From NCBI GenBank assembly GCA_013397455.1, contig VYZB01000754.1:196903-260902 (forward strand): a DNA stretch of 64,000 bases, in the 5' to 3' direction. The position numbers were made by a program, and so were the translations under genes. The DNA is from Crotophaga sulcirostris. Its lineage: Eukaryota > Chordata > Aves > Cuculiformes > Crotophagidae. A model generated the notes under the pieces. It had not been told where the DNA came from. It saw only the letters and a list, made by a program, of their open reading frames with translations, and ran no database searches. Positions 38,898 through 51,267 of this stretch are shown here, piece by piece (the stretch's first letter is position 1; each line of letters begins with the position of its first letter).

Positions 38898-41800
38898 ATA
38901 TAATTATATAAAATATAATTATTTTACAAGTGTATATCTTTGGAATATGAGGAGAATATGAGATAGCATTACATGTACTTATATCCAACCAGGTGCAATA
39001 CGGAGCATAATATAGTGTTAAAATCTCATCCTTGACAGGTTGAGAGTCCATAAAGAATTGCTCATCTATGGTACAGCTTTATGCTTTAAGTGACACTGAA
39101 CTGAGAGCCAGCCTTCATCATGGGACAACTAGAGGAGTAAATTTCTGTGCTAATATCAGACTACTTAATATACAATAATTGGACTTACTTTTCAGATCAT
39201 TGCTGTATGACAACACCTATACGCCCAAGCCTGTCATACTGTAGGCTTTATCTGGAAACTAGAAACAGAACAGAACTCTGAACAGGAAGAGCATGCCCAA
39301 ATAATTTCAATTCCTTATCTCAGTAGTAATAATTAAAGATTTGTATATTAGATATTATACCATACATTATTCTAGGATCCCGTATTTTTTCCTTTACCCA
39401 GAACAAAGTGTAAAACCCTGAACCATAAGGAAGGGTAACTGCAAGACAATCTTTACTGGTGAAAAATTTCTTAGTTCAACATTAACATGAGCTAAAAACT
39501 GCAGTTATTGCAGGACCCCTAAAGGTGTCCTCTAACATGCATCACTTGGAGAAGTACCAATGGAAACCAGTGGAATCGTGCTTATTTATTACCTTTGTTA
39601 GTCGACTGGATGTCTGTTCTAGTTTAAAGGCTCCCATTAATCTCAGAAATCACATTGCTATTCACCATGGGGGTGTATCTAGAGTCTTTATGTATTTGGG
39701 CATTAACTTCATACTGTATTAATCAACAGCTTATAAAAGTCCTGCAGAAATTCCATTTACTGTTAGAAGTTTTGAATGGCATATCACTGGAAGCTTCCCT
39801 TCTAAATGGAAAAAATATTGAATTAGCTAAGTTTAGACATTTCAAGCCTACCTTTAAGAATGTGTATATATGTGGAGATTTTTTTTTCAGGAAATACAAT
39901 CTGCCTTGAAATATTACCTCTTTACAAAAATATTTTAAAAATAGTATATCTTATATTTTAGAATTGCTCTGTGCTGCTGCTTCTTCAATCCTTTTTGTAT
40001 GTGGTATGATAAGAAAGAGGCAGATTATTTATATTCTATGAGAAATTACTAAATAAGGATCAGACTCTTGTTGAGTCCTGCAAAGTTTTCCAAAATTTCC
40101 ACAAGTGCTCATTGAGTTTTTGGCTCTAGTATTGTTAACAGCATTCATAATGGATTAAGTGTGTCTGCCCTAAAACAAAGTAAGTAGCCTAAATAGTAGC
40201 CCATAAATTAAATTTAGTTGAAACAGGAAACTTATTTTGAGGCTTTAAGACACTTACAGAAACTGAGCATAAGGACAAATCAGTAGATTTTCTATAATAA
40301 GACAATGGGAAAAATTAAATTTTATAATGTATAATAAAACTTCAAGGAACTCTGTATGTATATTTGACCTAGTATTAAGCATACTTCTTTTCAGACCCAT
40401 TCAGACAATATTTAAATGATTCTTGACCACTTACATATTCACTTCAATAATGATGTTTTCTCAGGTCAGAGATAAAATATAGATGATCAAAAACCCCAGT
40501 ATGGGACATTTGGGAAGCCTCAAAGACAGGATTGCGTATCTTATTATTGCCTCTTAAAGTCATATTTGTAAAACTGTGCATTTCTACATTTTTACTATAA
40601 GACTACAGAAATTATAGGAGAGTTCTCCTAAAACTGTGGATCATGAGGTAGAAAACGTGGTTTCTGTTCCTCAAAGAGTGTTTTTATTATTATAAAAGAA
40701 AGCATAGTAAAGTGAAATCATAAGACAAGTTATGTATACACACCAGGTAACAACCAGATCTTCTAGCATGTAGATGTGCAGCACATATACTATCCCATAA
40801 TAGTGTCAGTAGAGACTTGAGACATGAAGAAAGATCTTCTAATCACCAAGCAAACGTGTACACTTCTACAGCACACGTAGTTAAGAATGCAACATTTGCA
40901 CCAGTGCTACAAAACTCTAGTCCAGATATTCTGGAAGTCCGTGAAACCGAAGTGCTGTAGAAGATGTAGTTGCTGTTACATGTTACACATGGATTCAGAG
41001 GTTGGTTGCCTTAAAATGCAATCTACAGCTGTAATAGTTCACTTGAGGCATATCCCTCCTGCTATGTAACTTACTCCAAGATCAGATTTAAAAGGTTACT
41101 AGAAAGAGGATAAATTAGTGCTTCCATGCACATCAGTAATTTAACGTACTTCATTACTATGAGATTGTAAATATCATACTATTCTTTCTGTATCTTTCAC
41201 ATAACCTAGTTATTGAAAACAATGAAAGAAAATACCATGCAATTTTTTTTCCTCTCAGTGTTCTGGAAATCTGTATTGCATCTGATGGTTCTCTGCGGAG
41301 AGAAAGGACTCTATGTTGCTTTTGCCCAAGGGCATTCACTATCCTCTTTTAAATTGTGATCTTCAGGGCCAATTATTCTGGTTGGATACACTTCTCATCA
41401 CTCAATTTGCTATTGTGTTTGAAGTGCCTTCTTGATATATTGTTTGGGGTGCAAGTATGTGTACCAGTGGCCTCTGGAATTGTTAAATTGTTTCTGAATA
41501 TAGTAAAATAGTTCTATTACCCACTTTTTGCTAAAAAAGGCAAATCAGCTATGCTGTATAAAAACACTAGACAGCAGTATTTTCCAGGAGCAAGTTATTT
41601 ATCCAAACTTACAGACCTGCTCACGTTTCTTTGCAATCTAGTTGCTACACACTTAGTTGCTACGCTGTTTTTTCCTCTGCTCCTGTGCAGTCATCCAGCC
41701 ATTCTCTGCTCTATATGCCTAATAGGTATCCTTAATACCTATTGGTTATTAAAATACTCCATGCTTGAGATCTGTGCTCATAAGCATATGAGAAATATTG

Positions 41801-44800
41801 TTCCAGTCATTTCATTAGTTATGTACACACCAGCTGGGAATCATAAGGCTCATAAAAAGGAATACTCAGCATTTCATTCCATGGTCCCCAGTCATTAAGG
41901 AGGGCTTTTGTCCTTCACCACATGTAAGATATTACAGACTTGACTGCACTGGCTGTAAGAAGAGACATGCCGTTCCTTTCATTGCTTATGACACTCTGCA
42001 CGTCGGCAATGCATCTAGCTGACTTCTCTTAAGGTTGAGAAAGTTCTGGTTGGACTTTTAATTTATGTAGGGTGTAAATATGCTCATTGAGAAATTATGT
42101 CTTTTAAACCTCAGCAACACCTCCAAGCTTTTAAGCAGTGAAAATTCAGTTTTGGTATTATTGGAAGAATTTGAAATTGTAATTAGGATAAATTGGTTGT
42201 TTGGAATGGTCACAATGATGGAAGAATCTTGCATTTCCTGTGTTTTAAAATGGTATTTTGCGTATTCATTTCAAAATTGTGTTTTCTCTCTTATAAAAGT
42301 GCCAAAAAAAAGAGAAAGATATTTTTAAATGCTCAGCAAAATAATTTGGTGTTGAAAAATAGTCATTGCAGCTTAAAACCCATTTTAATCAAACAAACTA
42401 CCAAAAATTTTGAAAACATTTTTTTCTCAGATGAACTTATGTTTTATTTTTGCTGCTAAAAATAAGAAATAACTTCAGAAGATAAACGCTTTCCATAGTT
42501 TCTCCCATAAGTCTGTGATCAGATTTCACCTTCTTAATCCAGGAAAAGGAAAAACAAGTCATCTATTTCTTCTAGGGTTTTTCTCTATAAACTCTCTGCC
42601 AAAATGATGAGATGATATGATATAGTTGGCATCTCAGTTCTTTGTTTCAGGCCCTGTTTTTACCCTAGCTGGATAGACTTTTTTGTAATCCTTCTCCTCT
42701 CCTCTCTTCTCCTCCAAACACTTTCAGCCTTACCCTGAAGGTGACCTAGGAGGGAAATAAAATCTTGGCTAATTGGTCTTTTTTTCCCCCACTTTAATTA
42801 TAAATAAATAATATTTAAGACATATTTGTTAAAAATCACTTAACAAAACCATATTCTCCTCAATGTTTTTTTCTAGAACAAAATTCAGGTGTCTTAAAGC
42901 TTTGGTAACAATTGTTAAGAGTGAAATTATGGTTCTACAAATAACATAGACTATAAAAGGGGAAGTTTCTCTTTTTTAACAAGTTTAAAAGACAGTTTTG
43001 GTGTGTAAAATCCCAGTCTCTAATGACAGTCTATGAGGGTAAGAGCTCAGGATTCTACTTTCTGTTCCACAGGCCAGATTAGAAATAGCACACTAAAAGC
43101 TTGCCTATGTACTTTTCTGCACACCTACAGTGAATTTTATTGTATCTTTCTTAATATATAGCCAAAGAGATTTCAGAAAGAAAATACACTCTTAAAGATG
43201 CAAAGGATAAAATAAGCTTTTTGAGACTGTTAAAATGATTTTCGGAAAACTACTTTAAAGGGAGAGGTCGTGCTAAGGTCTGGATTCAAATATCCTTGCA
43301 TTTGAAAGATGTGATATGTTATTACTTCACTTTGTGTCTAGTTAACTTGAAATAATGTTCTGATCTTGATGGATTCAGGTCACAATTCAAAATGTCACAC
43401 ATAGGAAGTATGAGAGAAGCTTTGCTAAATGCAAGTCAGATCACTGATTAATGGAGTTTGGCCACAGTGGTGTTACATGGGACTTAAGAGATAAGATAGC
43501 ATCTGATTTCAGAAGACTCCTAAACAGTTATATACCACATCTTCTAAGCTATGTGGTATTTATTTTTATTTTATAGCTCCTAGTTAACCCACAGTCACAC
43601 TTTATGATTATCCTGCTGTCAGTAAGACTGGAGAATGCATCTTTGCTCATCAACCTTTACCATACTTTTTCCAACCATTTTCAGACCTACAAAAGCAATT
43701 TTTTTCTAGGAAAGGAGAACAGGTTGCAGAATTGTGCAGCTCCTGCAGTATCTACGCACACCAAACAAGAGCAATAGTCTCAAGTATGGGGAACAAGAGT
43801 TCAGTTTGCAGGAAATCTATATCCTTGTTAATGTCTTCATAGTCAAAGAATTCCAAGATCTGCTTCCAAGCCACACACAGTTCCTGGTGTTAACGGCTGG
43901 AGCCCCCACTTAGCAGGAGCCCCGTACTGGCACTGACAGAAAGACAGCTTAATTCCTTGCAGTCAGGCCTCACAGTCTGAAAAGTAATGAATTTTGGAAT
44001 TTGCAGAAGAATCTTCAATAGTTTTGGGTGCTGCGTGCTACAGAAGGTTTGAGTTTTTTTTCTGTTTCCTTCCACTACTGCTGTGAACTGTGGAATTCCA
44101 CCACTCCCCCTTGTTTATTTTTCCTCTTTTCAAATAAAAGGGAAAGTTGTGACTGGGTGTTCGTTTGAAAAAACACATATTGAGATTCAGTTAAGTACTC
44201 TTAGGGTAACCCTTCAAATATTCTCCCAAGTACGTGAAAGCAGCTGCTTAAGAGCATGTAGCAAGTATGGTTTGTATCTGGAGCCCTATATCTCTGCGTA
44301 TTGTTAGAAATTAGTGGAAAATCACATACTGTTCATTTGCATACTTTATTTCAATAGCTTTATTATTTGGCAGCTGAATGCTGTCAAACACCCAAAGCAT
44401 TTATACTCATCAAGGATAAAGTCCTTGGCTAGTGAGAAGACTTTCAAATGAGTTGAGCTAAATTTATTCTGTGTTTTGAAGGTATCTTAGCATGTGATAA
44501 ATTTTCTTTCATGCTTAGGTAACTCAGCGATCTATCAATGATATATTGATAAGTTACAGAATAATAGCCCAGAGAAATGTCATTAAATACATACCTTTCC
44601 ACAAAGTTTATCAGGTTATAAACACTTTAGAAAAGTTTCTTCCTCTCTTTGAAGTAACACATAATGTCTGGTACAACAGCAGCTGTATTCTACCTCATTG
44701 AGATTCTAGACTGGTTCCTTGTTAGGTGGAGATATAAAACAAAACTATATTTGACAGAAGTTCCTAGAAGCCAAAGACAACACCAGTAGCTCAGGCTTAC

Positions 44801-44827
44801 TGCATCCATTCTAGCAAGCCTCTGATT
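38898..44827. other. Unique AT-rich non-coding DNA
   Basis: No gene is supported. The 115-codon frame at 41551-41898 is hydrophobic but lacks any family motif and sits in a local direct repeat. Small structures are TAGTTGCTAC repeats at 41639-41653 and 41654-41666, a 9-bp perfect hairpin (AATAGGTAT/ATACCTATT, 41721-41743), a pure 27-base pyrimidine run at 42689-42715 and a nested palindrome at 44519-44557. Confidence 0.6.
44519..44557. repeat. Nested palindrome
   Basis: An outer pair GTAACT (44519-44524) and AGTTAC (44552-44557) encloses an inner pair ATCAAT (44534-44539) and ATTGAT (44545-44550). It could fold into an interrupted hairpin; it could also be a chance product of AT-rich sequence. 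Confidence 0.45.
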
Positions 44828-44859
44828 ATTCATTCATTCACTCACTCATTCATTCATTA
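44828..44859. repeat. (ATTC)n microsatellite
   Basis: About eight tetranucleotide units of ATTC, with two internal units changed to ACTC. An ordinary simple sequence repeat, probably length-variable between individuals. Confidence 0.85.
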
Positions 44860-44959
44860 CTGCTAAATCAATGGAAGAACTTATTCACATAGTACAACTG
44901 CTACACTGACAGATCAACGAGGAATGATTTTACATCTTGTGGGGATGAATACCTATGAG

Positions 44960-46030
44960 CAAGTGACGTAATGCAATTAAGACAACAAATTCCAAGCAAA
45001 TAAGTTACTTCAGAAAATTCAAAAGACTAATCATTTTGATTATTTTTTAATAGCAATGTGAAGTTCTGCATTTATCGCCTGATGGAACGCCTGAAATGCA
45101 TTGTGTCCATTCAAAAGCAGTCTAGGTTTCTGAATAGGACACTATAAACCTGATTTCAACAGACTGAAAACAAGATGTGACAAGCAGTTTGACACTGGCC
45201 CTCTACTAATTTCCGCTATTTGTAAAGAGGCACGTCTGAATGGAAATAGCTCAGCAGAACGGGTCAGTATGGTTGAGGCCGTGTCAGCCTACACATAAAA
45301 AACACAGTGCTGGGGAAAATAAGCAGCCATTGATTTCTAGTGAAAGCCCCCAGAGTCTGGGGAAAGCAGCCAAAACGAGGCACCAGCTGCTCTCTGCTGG
45401 AAATCTTTTGTCGAAGAGTGAGGGGAGAGAGAGAAAGCTGGTGGGTCTGAAAGGGGAAACAAGGCAGAAATCAGGAAAGAAGAGGTGGTGCTGACTGCCT
45501 CAGTAATACTTCATTCCCCACACTCAGCATTCTCTGAAAAATGAAGGCGGGGAAACATCCCCCAAAACTTCTCTATCTTTTATTTATGCAATGTAATGGG
45601 AAGGCTTCCAATTGGAATTTCACATGCTCTTTCACATTCCCTGAATTCAGCTGCACGGCTTTGAATGTGCGGTGGTTTTTTTATTTTATTTTTTTAAATA
45701 TTGCTCAAATCTAGTAAGTATATGCATCAAAAATGGAACAAATACCCAGTGTGATTGCAGCTCCTCATTTGCATAATTGCATTATGACAACAATTTTAAG
45801 AAGAGAATAAATGGGGGATATTCTGTTTGAAGTTTTTTGCCTATAATACAAAAATCTTCCCTATCTGCCTTTTGAGCACCTCCATAATGATTTCACGCTA
45901 CAAATTGTAGCAAAACTCACTAGCAGTGAGTAATAACTCTCTTGCTTCTAGCCCAGACATTACAGGCAGTGCATCCTGCAACGGAATGCAATATTCATGA
46001 AGGGGTTTCAAGTGAGCAGTTTCGCATGGT
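44960..46030. promoter_or_regulatory. Candidate conserved regulatory block
   Basis: This kilobase is less AT-rich than its flanks, retains several CpGs and is dense in recognisable factor-binding words. TGACGTAATGCAAT at 44964-44977 combines a CRE-like half with a C/EBP-ATF-like half. ATTTGCAT at 45767-45774 is a perfect POU octamer, immediately followed by AATTGCATTATG (45775-45786), a second POU-like site. The 84-codon frame at 45240-45494 is lysine- and serine-rich without a domain and is more likely a by-product of composition. The call is an inference from motif density; conservation was not tested. Confidence 0.3.
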
Positions 46031-46100
46031 CTGAAAATCTGAAATAGTTCCTGCTAGACCAGCACACACAAGAAGGTGGGGCAAGGGGAACAGTTCCAGG

Positions 46101-49100
46101 ACAACACTCTAACTTAATTCTAGATCCAAATCTAAACCTAGTAAGACTGCACAAGCCTAATGTGAAAAGGAGCTCTCTTGAACAAAAGTAGTTACTTCAA
46201 ACTAATTATTAGAACAGTTGGTCAAAGCTAAGCAATATCAAATCAGCAAATGGTCTTTGAAGCCTATAGAGAACTTTAAATACAAAACTTCATATACCTT
46301 TATTTTAAAAAGCTTTAGAATGGAGACACCCTGTCAATGCTGATTACATAAAAAATGTGGCAACTCTCAGTTACAGAACGTCTCCACAACAGTAGCAGAA
46401 TGCCTTTTCCCCACTTGGTTTTTACAGCTTTGCTTGTTACTGACAGTAGAAGTTACTTAAAAGGTCAGTGTTACACTGCTGGTCACATCTTGTTTTCATT
46501 GTATTGAAATTGTGTTTAGAGGGCCCTGCTACTAAGAGGCTTAGTCTGCTTCTAAAAGAATGTACATGCATAGCTCTGAATATTGCATTACACCTCAAAC
46601 TAACAAAATTCTGGACTGCTCATTTAACAGTGCTTCCAGAGATGTGACAAGATAAGATTAGATTTATATCTTATCAAGTTTGTAATTGCAAGGTTAATTT
46701 AGTTTCCTCTGAATGTCCTGAATCTTGACCAGTTCGCTTTGCTACACTTTTTCAGATCATCTTGTGTACCTCTAAGAAAAACTCTTTCCTCTGTTTAAGT
46801 GCACCCTCCCCTAGCTTTTTCTTATGTAACTACAGCTCATTAGCCCCAGATTTAGTATTCGCTTCTAATCTTTACTTTTACAGGACCCATGCTTACTTGC
46901 TCCAAAGCTCACAAAAACCTGCCAGGCTACCAACAAATTCTATGCTGTCTTCGGCTTCAGTAAAGATTATGTAAAAAATAACTAATATAAATAAGAAAAA
47001 ACTTTAAATGTGTACATGATAATTTGTATTTTGTATTCCCACGTGTGCCTTCATACTGTGATATCTTTTCATTTTCCTTGGTTTTGTATGTCATCCTCTC
47101 TACTTTTCAGAGAAAAACTTCCACTGCCTACTGAGTTTTCTCTTTTCTTTACTCTTTCACAAAACTACCACACTTCAGTGGACACGCTGCGAAGGACTGT
47201 GGGGATGCTAGGCAGAAAAGATCTGCAGTTATTTACTGTAGCCTGGACTGCCACAGGCAAGGGGTGTGTGTGCATATGTTTGTTATTATGAAATTGGGAC
47301 CCAACTTCATTTGGGATTTCCATCACTTTTCGCCCTGATCTTCACATCTAGGAATTATGAACCTTCCAGAGCTCTGTGTATTTGCAAAGAGCAGTATGGG
47401 TACGCCAGTGCTGTAGGATTGGAGCCCATCGAAAAATAAATGTCATGGAATCTAAAGTAGTGCAGTGGTCCTGAACAACATCAAATCATCTTCATTCAAG
47501 CAAAAAACCATTCTGACCAAATGCCAGGACTGCACACTCTGTTCGTTTTCATTCATGCTTCAGGAACCTGAACCTACTATTCAAGTAGAAAGTTTAACAA
47601 CAGGCAAAGTGAAGGCAACGAGTAAAAAATCCCTAGGTACCTATATCTGCAAGAAAGTTCATTCTTTCACAGTGTGTTGTCAGCTATCCCATTGCTGTGT
47701 TTTAGGTAGACAGGCACAAAATCAAGCTGAAGAAATTTTGTATAAATAAATTGAAGCATAAGAGAAAAAAAAACAGAGTACAACAGGAACAAGGTGTTCT
47801 GGGAGTACTGTATATACTTATTAGAGGGCACTGAGCTAAATAACAGAACAACAGGAAAAGGATATTATTTTAATTGAAAAAAATATAGCATTCCCTTTTG
47901 CAGCCTGTTCAGACTGCCTGGAATATCTTTGTGTTATAGCATGTCTGAATACATCCATTTGTGAAATTCATTAAATTAACCCAGAATAATCTATTTCCCT
48001 ATTGCATTGTTATGCAGATTTATTGGAACCTGCATTAGAAAAGTTTGCAGTTGTTTAGCAATTATTATCCACTTTATAAATTTTCCCTATTTCAAAAGCT
48101 TGGAGTGCAATTTATAATATGCTCTAGTAGTGCCCTGGATACAATTCATCACATTAATTTCTTCGTCTCCAGCAAGCACGCATTTTATCTATATTATTTC
48201 CCAAATCAATTTTTCTTTTTAAACCCAGTGATTGGTTTAATACACATGGTACCATTAGATCTCTAGCACATCTTCTCATCATACATCATGTCTATCTATG
48301 GAATACTGAGCTAACTGCAGTGGTTTGCGTCCTCAGCTTGTGTAGATAGCCAAGACAGTTCAATATGGCCATTACAGTTTACATCTGCTAAAAATACAGC
48401 CCTATAGCAGTTTGATACATTATTATGTACTAGAAAATGTAATTTAATTGCAGGAGGGCAAATTAAGGTCCCGTTTTAATACAAGCCCTCCGATATCAGA
48501 AGTGAAAATGTGCATGTGTGTGTGTAAGCAGACACGTATTTAGAGATAGAGAAATATGTACTTAGAGGGAAATGGAAATACTGACAAGTCAAGACTCATT
48601 GTTTTGTAAAGGATGAAATTAGAATCTATATCTCTTGGAAAGGCACAGATCTGCACATTCTGTAATGCACAGATCAACACCTCTGTTATTAAAATGTTTA
48701 TAATTGTAATTATATTTCTGAAAAAATAAATTATCTAATGCAATTCAATTGGTCTTCACTTTGAGACTTTGACCTATAAAGAATTCCTGAAGGCACAGTC
48801 AAGAACAATAAAGATTAGGTCAGAATAGCTATAATAAGATCAGTTATATCTAACGGGAAACATTTACCTGAAAATCTCCATATGAAGTTCAGAAGCATTG
48901 CTTTTTCAAAGAAATTGAATGAAAAGTTGAACATACAGAGATATGGAAAAATTCCACACCATGCTCGATAGTCATTCACCAGTGCAGAAAAACATTTGAT
49001 ATTGCAATATTTCTTGAGAGTTCCATGAGGAATTCAGAAGAAAGGACCATCTTAAATAGCAGCCAGCAGCTGAATGAGAAGAACAGAACTTGGGTGAGGG

Positions 49101-49485
49101 TTATTTCACTGGCTGATTGTCTTACAAACTACTCTTGGCACCAGCTTCAGAGTGACACAGACTCCTTACTTTTTTCAAAAGCATCTGCCATATAGTGATT
49201 TTAGGACAATCAAAAGCTCCAGAGGTCTACAGGGCCCATTGTGCCACAGTTACCGACACTGAAGTCCATGTGTCTACTGTTATAAGATAAAGTCTGTTTT
49301 GAAAGAAAACAAACTTTATTGATATTTCTGTTAGAGCTGAGAGCAGTTCTCGAAAGACAAAATTACATCATGTAGTTATCTTGGCCTCAATCCTAAACGT
49401 CTTTGTGCCGCATCAGGAGTATTCTATGCGGTCCAGCTCAACTAAGAGTAGACACTACGGTTACATTTTTATGCTTTCTTTCCAG
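46101..49485. other. Unique non-coding DNA
   Basis: No gene or interspersed repeat is recognised. A short TG-rich alternating run lies at about 48508-48526. Frames such as 47010-47291 and 47465-47749 are below 95 codons and have no family resemblance. Confidence 0.6.
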
Positions 49486-49589
49486 GAGATGAAGTACAAA
49501 AAGCTCTACCCCGAAAAGCAGAGCAGATTTTGCTATCTGCATTTGAGGCTGCAACATGATCTACTATTTTCCTGTAGACTGAATCTCAG
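49486..49589 (+). other. Weak candidate isolated exon
   Basis: A 104-base stretch is preceded by a pyrimidine-rich acceptor ending CTTTCTTTCCAG (49474-49485) and followed by a canonical donor, CAG then GTAATG, at 49587-49595. One frame is open across the whole stretch, beginning EMKYKKLYPEKQSRF. A second frame gives GDEVQKALPRKAEQILLSAF and then stops at TGA 49557-49559, which would suit a terminal coding exon. Neither translation is one I can assign to a gene. No partner exon was found nearby. It could be a non-coding RNA exon, a cryptic exon or chance. Confidence 0.2.
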
Positions 49590-50494
49590 GTAATGTCAAA
49601 TGTTTTCTTAGGCTTTTTTGTGAGGGTGTCCAAAACTCAGAATTCCTCATGATGTCTTGTCCCAACAATGCTCCACCACAGTCAGATTTTGATAAGGACA
49701 TTATTTCCACAGTAAATGAATCTGCATAAAAGGAATGCTTTCCTGAAAAAAACTACTAATGCAATAATATACAGGTATTGAGGTGAAAAACTGTTTCTAC
49801 CATCAAGAACAAGGTCAATACTGGTAGTGTGAATGCAATTTGAACCACTGCAGAGCCCTGCTCATTCATTTCGGAGAGAGTAAGTATTAAGATGGGCAAA
49901 AACTGATGTTAGAGAAAAAAATCAACCTATACTTCTCTCTGCCAGGAACTCAATGATTATACAGCTTTCATCATTGTAGACTCAAGTACCCCCACAATTT
50001 GGTGCTAGCATTCTTTCTTACACTCTTTGGGCATAACCTCAATCGCACTTCCTCCTATACACAGAGAAAAGCAACTGACACAAAAAGTGGGTGTCAGCTT
50101 GAAATCCTCAAGTGTCTTTTCTAATACAACAGCAACACTCAAGAGGAAGGCATCTTCTTAAGTAGTGGCTGATGAGAATTACAAGTTAGTCCTTATAGTA
50201 CTCACAAGCCTATCCTGGAAGGAAAGGTTAACTAATTAAAGTTGACAAAAAAACCCAACCAAACAACAAAAAATCCCCCCAAATTAATATTTTTAAAGAA
50301 AGGCAAAACTGTTAGGGTGTATAGTACAGGCTGTTCACAGATATCTGAAGGAATTCTGAGCAAGATTTTTCCAATGTAATCTTACATTTCAGGGAAAACT
50401 TCAACATCACAACAATTATCCCTCTCTGGATGAACTCTAGGGGAACAATACCCCAATATGTATTAAGGCACAAGGACACATTTTTGCACTCCAT

Positions 50495-50614
50495 TCCCTG
50501 TAGGAGGCAAAAATAGGAGTTTGACAGAATTCATGTAGTTAAATGATGAGGTCCCTGTAGGAGCCAAAAAAAGGAGTTTGGCAGAATTCATGTAGTTAAA
50601 TGATAAGAGGTCCC
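50495..50614. repeat. 57-59 bp tandem duplication
   Basis: Copy 1 (50495-50551) and copy 2 (50552-50610) both start TCCCTGTAGGAG and contain CAGAATTCATGTAGTTAAAT. They differ by a few substitutions and a two-base insertion, and a four-base start of a third unit follows. The low divergence suggests a fairly recent replication-slippage or unequal-exchange event. Confidence 0.9.
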
Positions 50615-51170
50615 AGTACTTTCCTGTTTCTTTCTATTAAACAAACCAATTTTCATAAGTGATCAAAACACCAGCAGACAAATTAAGTCAAATCCACCTC
50701 TGTGTGGGCTTTTGCTGCCCATTGTCACCAGTACAGTCTCAGTCTCAGCCTCTTCTTATGGATTTTTATCCTCACTCCCTTTTCTTTTTTTCTGGTCCTC
50801 ATTTTGATATTCTATTGCTCTTTTCCAGCCTTTCAGTTTCTCAGTCTCACATTTCTGCCATCTTTTTTTTTTTTATTATTATGCAACTTACTTTCTTCCT
50901 CACATTATTCTCTCTTACCCCTCCAAGTCATATCTCCCACAACAAAATGTTGCCCACCAGCAGTCCAAATGAGTTTGAAATTCTTGCCTGTGCAATTCAG
51001 AATTTGTGGAGAAGGGCAGAATACCAAGATTTCACACCATTTATTCTGAAGGATAATATGTATTGAGTGCTCAAGAAAAGGCTGCTGATTAAAACTTACT
51101 TTAACAGTGCATGCAGTCCTTTCAGGTCTTCCTTCATCAAAAGTGTTTCTCATCAAGATGAATAGCAAAA
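50615..51170. other. Pyrimidine-rich unique non-coding DNA
   Basis: The plus strand is pyrimidine-rich from about 50740 to 50940, including a T run near 50865-50877. This keeps two overlapping frames open (50659-51066 and 50702-51049), but both are dominated by Ser, Leu and Phe from TCN/CTN/TTT codons and show no domain. Confidence 0.55.
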
Positions 51171-51267
51171 GTAATAATAAAAAAATAATAATATAAATAT
51201 ATAATATATATAATAATATAAATAATATAAATACAAATACAAATAATAAAAAAAGAATAATAAAAGT
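51171..51267. repeat. AT-rich simple repeat
   Basis: About 97 bases made almost wholly of AATAAT, ATATA and AATACA units. It is a compound AT-rich microsatellite. The long minus-strand frame that crosses it reads a hydrophobic Ile/Leu/Phe string for this reason. Confidence 0.85.

Noticed and set aside
40778..40791. GCAGCACATATACT, identical to the start region of U6 snRNA
   Set aside because: The match ends after 14 bases; the following sequence does not follow U6 and there is no matching upstream stem. A badly decayed U6 pseudogene is conceivable but not supportable.
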